NCBI GenBank assembly: GCA_038496445.1
Contig: JALMLS010000577.1
Location: forward strand, 124,001 to 188,000
Origin: Trichosphaerium sp. ATCC 40318
Taxonomy: Eukaryota; Discosea; Flabellinia; Trichosidae
Direction: 5' to 3'
DNA: 64,000 nucleotides
Below are positions 47,008 through 56,497 of this stretch, piece after piece; within the stretch, counting starts at the first letter, position 1; each line of letters opens with the position of its first letter. Made by a program: the position numbers and the translations under genes. Below the pieces are notes generated by a model. It had not been told where the DNA came from. It did no database searches and saw only the letters and a list, made by a program, of their open reading frames with translations.

Positions 47008-48638
47008 ATGTTTCTTAGAGCCTCACGCGCTTTGAGGACGGGATTGCAACGCAAAAACACAACTGTTAATGTAACGCGAGCAAACGCCGCAAAGTACAGT
47101 ACAGGTACCACGAGATTAGGCACACACATATGTAGTGTACTCACCGAGCTTTATAGAAACTGCAGAAGCGAAACCACAGAAAAGTACGTAATTGGTACGA
47201 AGGTCTTGTTAATAGTGTCTAGATGTAACTTTCGCCATTTATCGTTTCGATGGCGAGAAAAAAGCCACACCATGGATGGATTCTTTTAAACTTGACACCA
47301 ACGATTGCGGGCCTATGGTGCTTGACGCTTTGATCAAAATTAAAGCAGAGATGGACCCAACTTTGACATTCAGAATGTCTTGCCGTGAGGGTATCTGCGG
47401 TAGTTGCGCCATGAACATGAAAGGTAAGGAAAAGCTAATAACGCTAAATGATTTATTACACTTTTTTTTTTGTTTTTTGGGTTATGTACTCGAAACACAG
47501 CTCTTACAAGTCCTTCCTAAGGTAAAAATGGACTCGCTTGTTTGACGTCCATAGAAGAAGCCACAGACACAGGCGGCAAAGTAAAAATCTACCCACTCCC
47601 TCACATGGTAACCCTACCCGCAATTACCCACAAGAATCCGCTCACCTTTCATTCTAGCCTGTTGTCAGGGATTTGGTACCAGATCTAACTAATTTTTACG
47701 AACAACACGCTTCCATCAAACCATGGCTTGAAAACTCATCTACAGACCTCACTAAAGAAATTTTCCAGTCACAAGAAGACCGTAAAAAGTTGGATGGATT
47801 GTACGAGTGCATTCTTTGCTGTTGTTGTTCAGCATCTTGTCCTTCCTACTGGTGGGCTGGTACGTTTTAATTATTTGCCGAGTTAATCAAAATTTGCTTT
47901 TTATTGTAATCACAACGACTTTTTTTTTTTCTTGTAGTTCAACTCCTCTAAACGTTTAAATGTAGGTCAAGATAGTTACCTTGGTCCTGCTGTTCTTCTA
48001 CAGGTGCGTTAACTATTTATTACATCAAAAACGAAAAAAAGCCATTGGTTTTCTGTTAGTGCAGTTTAACAACCACTACGCTCAACAAGATCATGCCCTC
48101 TAGAATTAGTGTATGCTGCTTGCATACCTCAATGTAGCAGAGCAGTAGTTTTCGGAGCTGTAGGGTTGTCACTAGCGTTTCATTTTTGAGGCTTCGAGCA
48201 TTTTATTAATACCTTTAAACTGAAATTCCAGTCGTTAAATTTACATTTTACGTATTGGTAAATTCTTGGACGGCGTTTTGACGATTTTACGAAAACTTAC
48301 GAAACAGTGCACTCATTTTTCTTCTTTTTTTGATTGTTTGGTCTCATTACATCAGGCTAACAAGAATATAGGCATACAGGTGGATCTCAGACTCTCGTGA
48401 TGAGATCAAAGACGAGCGCCTAGCTAACTTGGGATCAGAGGTTGGTAAAGTATTTAAATGTCACACTATTCTCAACTGCACTGAGTACGTTTTTTCTTAT
48501 TGAGGTTGTCACTAATGTGCGTGTAGTGTGTGCCCTAAAGGATTAAATCCTGCACGTGCTGTTCAACAAATCAAGGCTAATGTCATTTTACCAAACGGAA
48601 AAAGGATTATGGGCCAAGAGATTGAGTCTCGAGACTGA
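47008..48638 (+). CDS. SDHB: Succinate dehydrogenase iron-sulfur subunit
   Basis: Electron-transfer subunit of complex II. The ATG is at 47008 with an Arg-rich presequence ([17 protein letters not shown]). After two introns: [40 protein letters not shown], the 2Fe-2S site [24 protein letters not shown], and [16 protein letters not shown]. The second cluster region is [39 protein letters not shown] (across the long 48004-48371 intron), [19 protein letters not shown] and [10 protein letters not shown] end at 48638. All cluster cysteines are present. The Cys after ECILC is C where human has A, adding an extra cysteine beside the 4Fe-4S ligands. Confidence 0.94.
48004..48371 (+). other. Long SDHB intron with stable hairpin, possible ncRNA host
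   Basis: 368 bp, some seven times the usual intron here. The donor is GTGCGT after LLQ and the acceptor TATAG before AYRW. It includes a perfect stem-loop, GTATGCTGCTTGCATAC, near 48111-48127. Long introns in compact genomes often host snoRNAs, but no C/D boxes or convincing H/ACA architecture could be defined by eye. Confidence 0.3.
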
Positions 48639-48892
48639 CTGGATTAAAATGTAAACAATGCCACATATTTTTTGGTATTCAATTGTCACCTCTAGAATAA
48701 ATCACTGTTTTTGCACTTTGGTGATTGACACGTTACTAGTATGCAATCTTGGCATAGTGCAGCAGTTACGTTGAAGACATTCAGTCGCGCCCATCCAGTC
48801 AAACAAAGTAGCTCTTTTTTGTGAGATATTTTCGCTAGCTCTACTAAGTCACATTTTTTTACTACGCGAACATACCAACGTCATATAAATAC

Positions 48893-49832
48893 ATGATGCG
48901 CGTTTTAGTGTTGTTTTTGAGCGTAATCGCTTTGGTGACGTGTTACATGGATGAAGACACAGTATTCAGTACGAAGCGGCACTATATAGCAACTGACGCG
49001 CGTAGATCATGATTATGTAACATGTGGCTCAACAATAAAGCTAAAAAACATGAAATACGAGTATCGGCTCCACAGTCACCAGGTATCATACGGTGGTGCG
49101 TCAGATACATTATAATCGTATTTCACTTTATTTACAACGACACAGGTTCTGGATCAGGTCAACAATCTGTCACTGGTGCGTAGTACTATTTTTTTAGCGT
49201 AGTTATTAATTTTAGCACAGGCTTTAACGCTGGAGACGATACCAACTCCTACTGGGTTACCCGTGGTAACGATGGCAACTACTGTTACCAAGGGTGCGTT
49301 TAAACCAATTCTTACAAAATATCCTGACAACGTGATAGAACTCCAATCAAGAACAATCAAATCATCCGTCTCGAGCACGTCAATACGAGAAGATTGTTGC
49401 ACTCGTACGTATAAGAATTCTTGTTACTTAGTGATAGTTAAAAAAAGCGGCTAAATATCGAGGCCTAGACACCGTCATAAATCTCCATTGACAAAACAAC
49501 AAGAGGTTTCTTGCTTTGGAAATGATGGACAGGGTGATGAAAGTACGCTTTTTTAATTTTGAGTTTTGATTTGAGACCAATTTTCGTTTAACCATTTTTT
49601 GCTAGGTGATAATTGGAAGGTAACCACTGTTAGTGGTTCCGAATATTGGGAGGTTGACGGCGAAGTACGATTTCAACATGTTGTCACTGGTGCTTATTTG
49701 CAAATGAACAATGCACAATACGGTAGACCAATACCAGGACAACGTGAAATCGTTGCTGGTAAGAAAAAGGCAGAAAACAACAAATGGAAATGTGGTGAAG
49801 GTTTTTACTTCCCAAAACGTGATTACAATTAA
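48893..49832 (+). CDS. SDF2: SDF2-like MIR-domain ER protein
   Basis: MIR-repeat lumenal protein; family members act with ERdj3 in ER protein quality control. The ATG is at 48893 with signal peptide MMRVLVLFLSVIALVTCYM. After introns: YVTCGSTIKLKNMKYEYRLHSH, QVSYGSGSGQQSVTG, DDTNSYWVTRGNDG, NNQIIRLEHVNTRRLLHS, SPLTKQQEVSCFGND, DNWKVTTVSGSEYWEVDGEVR, FQHVVTGAYLQMNNAQYGRPI and PGQREIVAGKKKAENNKWK. Three MIR motifs are present as in human SDF2. It ends FPKRDYN at 49832 without an HDEL-like retrieval signal, unlike animal SDF2 (HAEL) or SDF2L1 (HDEL). Confidence 0.9.
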
Positions 49833-50033
49833 ACAAAAAAAAAAACCAACCTAATGGGCACAAGATGACTAACTATAAAAATGTAAACACGTAACACCAA
49901 TAAGAAAATTAGTTAACCTAACTTGTAAGCACACCCTTTTTTTGATTCAACTTACAAGTGAACTGAACATTTATTACTTTTATGTTAATTTTATTTACAA
50001 TTTATAAAACAAGCCAACCACGACCACTGCCTC

Positions 50034-51694
50034 CTATAAGTCTCCCTGAAATTCATCGAGAATAGATTGCAATGCATTTGGACCAAGAGGTCGCCTGTTT
50101 CCGTCTAAAAGAAGTAAGTATAAGCATAATTTTTAATCAATGATTATTGCTTGTACCTGGACAATACCAATTTTTTTGTGCTGTTCTTTTTCCTTTTTGT
50201 GCAATAAGTTTATGATCAGCAAATTCTGTTAGTGCTTGTTTGAAATCTGTGGTTGAATGTACGGCAAACTGTGATTCGCATAACTCATAATATTCGCTTT
50301 CAGCGATGGATGTCTGTGTTGGATTGTCACGAAGATATTTTACAAGAAGCAAGAAAATACGCCTGAAATTACTCCTCAGAGAGTTCAGTACATAACTCAC
50401 ACCTAGATCGTCTTTGTTAGATTTTACCTATGGAAAAGGAATTGACGTACCCTTTCGTACTAGAGGGTTATTATGACTCGAAAATAATTGACCTTCGTAT
50501 GAGGTTTCTTTTGTGTATCTATCAAATGTCGGCATTGCATACCACAACCTGCATTAAAAATAAGTTTTTGGTGCATGATAGGCTCAATTTGGATTACCAA
50601 TTGAGCTGACTTTGCATCCTCGAATCCCACAACAGAGGTGAGTTTACAGTATCGACAGACGCTATCAAGTGTATTTGTGGTATCTCGCCAATATCAGCAA
50701 GGATGCCTTGTGCTGTTCTAGAATGCAATGATGGACCATCTATGTTATGTACAACGAGGTAAACGTGTTCAGGAACACCTATTCATAACAAAAGGTAAAC
50801 AACATGTACGCCATACCACCGCTCTTATCACGTGCCTTCAGTGCCACCATAATCTTTGAAAATGTTTGCAATCTAAAGTGGTAGGTGAGCATTAAACGCG
50901 CTTCAAAAGTTGGTGTACCCAACGACCACGCTCAACAAGTATGCGAGAGTTTGTTTCTTTGTTAAAGGGTAAGATGATACCTGTCAATTGATCCAAAATA
51001 TGCTTTATACTCAACGACGGGTAGTAGCCCTAGTCTCTTTTTTAGTTCTCTCCACAGTGTCAATAGACATAGATATCATCATCTGAATTACTTTATCGTA
51101 AACGTACATTAACGATGATTATCGGACCATCACTAAAAGTTTGACACATTTCTTCAATCATGCCCTTTTTTAAAAACAGTTAACGCGAGTGTTATGCAAA
51201 GTTCTTACCTTCTTTGAGCCAACGCCGTAAAACAGTAAGTTGAATCCTGATCTAATAAAGAAAAAAAAATAAGCACCACCTGATAATGTTGTACAACGTG
51301 ATATAAAACGTACTTTAGTAGCGCTGTCCACTTGCTGAAACAAGCGCGATTCTTGTTTTTCAAAAAATCTAAGTTATGTTTTGTACGCAACACCGAGACC
51401 TCTTTGTGCATTTCCTATTGTTCAGTAAGCTTTAATTGAAACGGTCTGACAATAATCATTTTTTGAAAAAATATTTAATCAGTTTAGGCGGGAATGTACT
51501 TCTATGCCCATATAATCGAGCGACGAGTGCTCACTGGTGGGTTTTCGTCGTCTTGCTTGCGTGTGTGAAAAATAATCATCCTCTTGATCTGAAGAGGTGC
51601 CAGATATGTCCCATTTGTCGTAGAACTGAAAATCTACTTCAGATGAGCTGCTGTCTACAACAACCACATCTTCTATTTCCTCGTTTTCTGACAT
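50034..51694 (-). CDS. ORC2: Origin recognition complex subunit 2
   Basis: ORC subunit that helps load MCM helicase on replication origins. The ATG is at 51694. The N-terminus is short and acidic (MSENEEIEDVVVVDSSSSE), then EEMHKEVSVLRTKHNLDF. Middle exons include VPEHVYLVVHNIDGPSLHS, the family's hNIDG site, and IHLIASVDTVNSPLLWD (ASxDxxNxPLLWD). The winged-helix end reads LNSLRSNFRRIFLLLVKYL, FKQALTEFADHKLIAQK and NRRPLGPNALQSILDEFQ, stop 50034. Shorter than human ORC2 because the N-terminal disordered tail is reduced. Confidence 0.9.
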
Positions 51695-51785
51695 GGTAAC
51701 AGAGTCTCAGTGACAACGCTAGAACAACAACGCGTTTTTTGTACATAATGCCTTAAACAGCTTAAGGTCCAAACAATCAGACGTG
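51695..51785. promoter_or_regulatory. Divergent promoter, ORC2 and ABHD hydrolase
   Basis: 91 bp between opposed ATGs, with ACGCGTTTTTTG (51729-51740). ACGCGT is the MCB (MluI cell-cycle box) of fungal replication genes. Whether it acts so here is inference from a single site. Confidence 0.4.
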
Positions 51786-53484
51786 ATGACCTGGTGGCTG
51801 GTGCCATGCGCGGCTGTAGTGCTATACGTACTTTATTACTTCGTATTTCTGGTGTCTAAAGTACAATTGTTCTACACGAGCACAGAAAACAACAAAAAGC
51901 TTCTTGATAATGCCCCTCTGCTAAAAGGGACGTATTGGAACAGCATATGGATGTTCTCGAATCACTTGCAATGTATCGCCGCGACTCAGTTTAAGAAGAT
52001 GAAAGAGCACAAATACGAAAGGTATGGCGTCAACTGGCGATAAATACAAGCGCTAATTCGGCGACAGTGTTGCTATAGTGACGGAACACGATGGAGCCAC
52101 GCTACACCTCGATTTCTTACCAGAGACGGCGGAATGCACAAAAACAACACCAGTTGTGCTTATCATTCCCGGTTTAACCGGTCACAGGTACCTTACAGCG
52201 TTTGGTACCTACATAGCGTCGTCTGCGAGCGTGTTTGGTTGTTTTAAGGTGTTTTCATTTAACCTACAGCGTTCAATGACACTTTCGCTCACTTTAGCCA
52301 TTAGTAACAGCCTGTACATGGTTTCTATTGTCAAAGAGTTTCAAAAGTACGGCTGGCGCTGTGCTGTGTACAGTCAACCTGGCATGAATGACAGGAACCC
52401 ATACGTGACTGTGCGTGCGAGCACGCGTTTTTTTTTTCATTTTGGTTGGACAAAATGTTGTTGACACCTGTCAAAATGTTAGGCTCCAAGATTTCTTCGT
52501 GGGATAGATTCCAAGGATTTTGAGGCTATAGTGGGGTCTGTACAAGACCGATACCCAGATGCACCTATATATGCTGCTGCATTTTCAATGGGAGCCAATC
52601 TTCTAACAAACTATTTGGCTGACCAAGGTGAAAATGCACCAATCAAGGCTGCAATCTCAATGTCAAATCCTTTTGATATTTCCAAGGTACAAAAACCCGC
52701 TCAGTCTATTTTTTTCACGTTGAACAAAAATGGGGTTGTTCGTTAATGTTTTGATAGTGCTCTGCTTGGCTTGCATCGAGCTCTTTACGCAGGTTCGTGT
52801 ACGATGGACATTTTGTAAGAATTTTCAACAAGGCGCTCATCAGGTACACCATTAAACTATCATTGAGTAATGCCTGTGACTTACATCATATATAGAAACA
52901 TTGACGTTTTTAAACGGATAATTCCTGATCTGACGGTTGAGCAGATTAAGGGCGTACGTCACGTGCTTTATGTTGATATTGCAAAGTCTTAGATGTCTTT
53001 AGATTAAATGTACATATGATTTTGACAATGTCATTACCACCAAAGTATTCAAAACAAAAACACCAGAAGATTACTACAACATAGCAAGTTCATTCAACAA
53101 GATCGATAAAATAAAAGTACCTGTACGTCACACGCACAAACACCATTTTGATTGCAAACCAAAGATTTTAATACTGTTTTTTTTAGATGCTCTTTCTACA
53201 GTCTATGGATGACCCTGTTGTTCCTTTCTTCAATGTGGTACCTATTGAAGCCATAACAAAAAATGAGCACTGTATACTAGCAGCGACCAGAACAGGTGGC
53301 CACACAGGTACATACATTTATACCAGATTGTAAAACCAGCGTGAATCTTTTTATTGTTTGTTATGGTGTTAACACGACTATTATTATAGGATGGCTTGAA
53401 GGAGTTTTTGCATTCCATAATACAAGTTGGTGCGATAAAGTTGCAAGACAGTTCCTAGAAGCTCACCACAAGACATGCCAGTAA
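51786..53484 (+). CDS. Alpha/beta-hydrolase, ABHD1/ABHD3 type
   Basis: Membrane-anchored lipid hydrolase family (ABHD3 phospholipase, yeast Eht1/YMR210w). The ATG is at 51786. An N-terminal signal-anchor (WWLVPCAAVVLYVLYYFVFLV) precedes APLLKGTYWNSIWMFSNHLQ, EHDGATLHLDFLPE, PVVLIIPGLTG (oxyanion region), and WRCAVYSQPGMNDRNPYVT. The nucleophile is in YAAAFSMGANLLTNYLADQG (FSMGA). The acid is in LFLQSMDDPVVPFFNVVP and the His in TRTGGHTGWLEGVF. The C-terminus ends at 53484. The triad is therefore complete. Introns lie near 52019-52073, 52186-52310, 52410-52490, 52687-52757 and further 3'. Confidence 0.87.
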
Positions 53485-53585
53485 TTACAAAAAAAATGTA
53501 CAAAAATAAAGAAAAACTGCAAATAGGAAATTAGCAGCTTTGAAGTCATGTTATATCTTCTCCTTTTGTCAAGTATTTTTTAAAT

Positions 53586-54486
53586 CTATTTGGTTGTATT
53601 GGTGGTGGTGGTGGTGGTGGTACTTGTGGTTGTACTGGTTTCGATAGGAGGTGTATTTTCTTTAGGGATTTTGTTTTGAATTTGAGCTTCGTTTTCAAAT
53701 TTTACTGTCGCTGGTTCTTTCTTCTTTACAACAACAGCTGTCCCATATGCTTTATTATATATGAACACACCAGCTGTAGGATCAGATGTTGCTGAATCCT
53801 CAAACCTAGAAGTTGTAGGAGTTAGTTAACACCCATGGAGAGAAAACGTTTTCTACCTTAAACCCACTACTGCATTTGCATCCCTTTCATACGCTTCTCT
53901 TTGCAAGGCTTCAATTGCATCTATAAGTCCACGTGTTAATTGCAAACGCACGTGGTGCTTTATTCTACGCATAAGCTTTTTAGTACCTTTACTGACACGT
54001 GCACCTAAAGTGCCGTATGACTCTGCTTCTCCTCCAAAAAAGCCTCTAACACGAGCTATTCCCAGGTTTAGTGAAATTTAATTTATCAAAAATTCAAAAT
54101 AGGCCGAGCTCACTGAGCAAATACGATCAGAAACGTACTCCATAGATCGTTAAAGAACGATACTGCTCCTGCTGAACTCCCAATAATTACACCTAGCTCT
54201 TGATCAACTGTATAACCTTCAATATACTCTCCTTTAATAAAGTTAGCAGAGTGCACGCGTATAAGGCCTTCTTACTGGTTGATAACATTACTCGTCTATG
54301 GGGAGACCTTACAAGTGATGTAAATGGTTTTTGATCATCTTTAGTATCTGTTTTAGTGCTTTGTAACCGTATTTGGCGTTTCGGTTGAGTTTTAGATACA
54401 CGTAATCCACGAACACCAAAATTGGCTTTACGTGACCATTGGTTATGCGTGGATGTCCAACCAAGTGCTAATCTTGGTGTTAGCAT
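53586..54486 (-). CDS. YbjQ/UPF0145-domain protein, probably mitochondrial
   Basis: The ATG is at 54486. The N-terminus is Arg/Ser/Thr-rich and lacks acidic residues at first (MLTPRLALGWTSTHNQWSRK), so a mitochondrial presequence is likely. The domain follows: GVIIGSSAGAVSFFNDLWSG, IARVRGFFGGEAESYGTLGAR, LTRGLIDAIEALQREAYERD, ANAVVGFRFEDSA and YGTAVVVKKK. The ARxxAxxxLxxxAxxxGANAVVG and YGTAV elements are those of the YbjQ (heavy-metal-binding-like) family, common in bacteria; the function is unknown. A Thr-rich tail (TSTTTSTTTTTTTNTTK) from a GGT/GTT-repeat tract ends at 53586. Confidence 0.78.
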
Positions 54487-54667
54487 GCTGTACACCGTTT
54501 ATAAAAGTTAAGTACAGAAAATAGCGGTCAAACAATTGTCAATCCGTTTAGTCAGCTCTGTGAGCTCTAATATTGACGAACGTGAGATAGAGAAAGCACG
54601 TGTGGATATAAGAAAGTTTATTGTACATGGTTGTCAATGAAACAAAGACAGATTGATTCAATGAATA

Positions 54668-54898
54668 TTAAAAGCCTCCTAACGATGTGTTCACTCCCAA
54701 TGACACCAAATAGTGCTTGTATTTAGACCAAGCTTCTGTTGGAAGTAGTTTGTAGGATGGAAAGGGGCCGTTATCTATTATGAGGTTGTAGGCACGTGTG
54801 TGCAATTTAAGAAGGTGTGCACTGATACGAAAGTTAACATCTTCTGAAACTTCCAAGTATTTGTCTGTAGCATTGTCAAGCAATATTAAAGTCACCAA
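54668..54898 (-). CDS. Small hypothetical protein
   Basis: An open frame of about 76 codons with protein-like composition (YLEVSEDVNFRISAHLLKLH, YKLLPTEAWSKYKHYLVSLG), stop at 54668. A splice acceptor (TATCTAAG) sits just upstream at about 54903, so a 5' exon may exist, for example at ATGGAACCT near 54990. No family recognised. Confidence 0.45.
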   Translation of the reverse strand: MVTLILLDNATDKYLEVSEDVNFRISAHLLKLHTRAYNLIIDNGPFPSYKLLPTEAWSKYKHYLVSLGVNTSLGGF

Positions 54899-55591
54899 CT
54901 TAGATATATGTAATGAGTGGTTCTTAATACTAGATAAAAGAATTAGCTATCTAGACCAAGCGAATCTACTTCAAAAGTCGGCGTACAGGTTCCATTTGTT
55001 AGATTGAATATGTGTTGCGTCAAGACGTTTATGCAATGAAGTTGGTTCACCCTCAGGTTTTTTGGTAGTTTCGATATGTGTTGCTGGCAAGCGAATGTGT
55101 ATTCTTCTGGTTGCAGTTTGCATTTCTGTTGGAGTTGTTGTTTTCTATGTTGTAGTCAAGTTGAATTGCTTTGTTTTCCTGGCCTTTCTGTCAAGAAAAC
55201 TTAGTTGTTTTCATTCAATCTTCTTTGTGTATCAATCAATTCTAAAGGTGGCTCTACACAAATTAATGTTCCAATGAGTTCGATAGCATAGAATGATTTG
55301 CAGTGAGGTAATATTTTACACGTGATAGAGAGTTACATCAATCAGAGAAAAATGTCTTTCGATCATGAATCAATCAGAAGGTTGCTAGCCCTGAGTGAAC
55401 TTGAAAAGTGGCTTATGTACGTAAGAATATCTCAAAAGCGCACGATTTATTGGTGTATAAAGGTGAATTAAAGTAGCAAAAGCAACAGAAGATAATACCC
55501 TTACGGCAGAAACATTAAATATGATTAATTTTTTTTATTTGTTTAATATTGGTTTCACTAAATTGCTGTTGTACAAGTTCTGTTGCTGCCT
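54899..55591. other. Low-coding spacer
   Basis: About 690 bp with only weak open frames. One is a hydrophobic 71-codon frame on the plus strand (55062-55277; WCVAGKRM-like start, then VVVFYVVVKL), and one a short MSFDHESIRRLLALSELEKW start at 55352. Neither has support beyond being open. T-rich runs around 55525-55540 precede the 3' end of the next minus-strand gene. Confidence 0.35.
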
Positions 55592-56095
55592 TTATAACTG
55601 TTTAGTTAACAAACACAACACGTAGTTGGTGTATGCTGCACGAGAAGACTCAGGGAAGCAGTGTCTTGGAGGGAATGCAGTTGTCTCAACCATCTCGTTA
55701 GCGTCTCCGAACATAGAGATCATTTTTTCGGATTCTGATCCATCTGCGTAATCCGCGAGTGCAAAAGCCATGAGAATCTTATTGTGAAGAACTTTATCTT
55801 GAATTAGATGCCATTCATTTGGTTTTGGCCATGAGACGTCATTGTTGATTGATTTTTGTTTGGTGGAGTTTTTTCCTTGGTGGTTGCTTGATCGTAAAAT
55901 TCTACGGAGCATATCTTTGCTTTTGAGTGAAAGTCGTCGCGTTAACCGTTTTTGGCGATTGTCAGCTTTTGACGTGTTCTCTTTCATCTTTTGAGCGCGT
56001 TCTACGTCCTCTGTAAAGGTGACGCAGCTTTTACGTTTGTTCAAGCTTTGTTTTGTTGCGGATGTAGTAGCTTTGTTAAGACTCCTTTTAAACAT
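55592..56095 (-). CDS. Lineage-specific AFPPRxxFPE protein, intact copy
   Basis: The ATG is at 56095 (MFKRSLNKATTSATKQ) and the stop at 55592; about 167 residues, apparently without introns. The basic, Lys/Arg/Ser-rich N-terminal half (RQKRLTRRLSLKSKDMLRR) suggests a nucleic-acid or nuclear role. The C-terminal half shares WPKxNEWxLIQD, ILMAFALADY and AFPPRHCFPESSRAAYTNYV with the copy at 44.4-44.9 kb. The start is preferred over an upstream in-frame ATG because the duplicated 5' flank in the other copy is broken by a stop and indel before the aligned ATG. No known domain. Confidence 0.6.
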   Translation of the reverse strand: MFKRSLNKATTSATKQSLNKRKSCVTFTEDVERAQKMKENTSKADNRQKRLTRRLSLKSKDMLRRILRSSNHQGKNSTKQKSINNDVSWPKPNEWHLIQDKVLHNKILMAFALADYADGSESEKMISMFGDANEMVETTAFPPRHCFPESSRAAYTNYVLCLLTKQL

Positions 56096-56283
56096 TGTAA
56101 GATATTGTTGAGTTGATGTGTATGTGGTTGGGGTTGATAAATAATGCCATTCGTCCCATGATTGATTTTGTAAACTCGAAATCAATCTTTTGCTGAATAC
56201 GTGGTTTTTGCCCTTAAAATCTTGTTAGCATAGTTCCTGATTGATGTGATACGTTAACAAGGCTTCATTTGCGTTATCTCCAC
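55592..56283 (-). repeat. Inverted segmental duplication, copy B
   Basis: Partner of 44206-44936 in opposite orientation. The similarity includes about 180 bp of 5' flank (GCATTATTTATCAACCCC, CACATACACATCAACTC) and the whole coding part. The flanks beyond these limits are unrelated. Confidence 0.75.
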
Positions 56284-56497
56284 TCGATACAAGCATATTC
56301 GGGGTGATTGAAAACCAAACGTTTTGTTGATTGAGAATAAAAACTCAAGTCAGATTTTTGGCTTACCGAAACAGTAATTGTTAACAGGGACTTTAAGTTG
56401 ATACGTATTCGTTCAATGCTGAAGCGACTGTGAACAATAGTCCAAAGCTGTAAATAAAAGTACTCAAAATCAATCAAAAGGACTAGTAAAAACCGTT

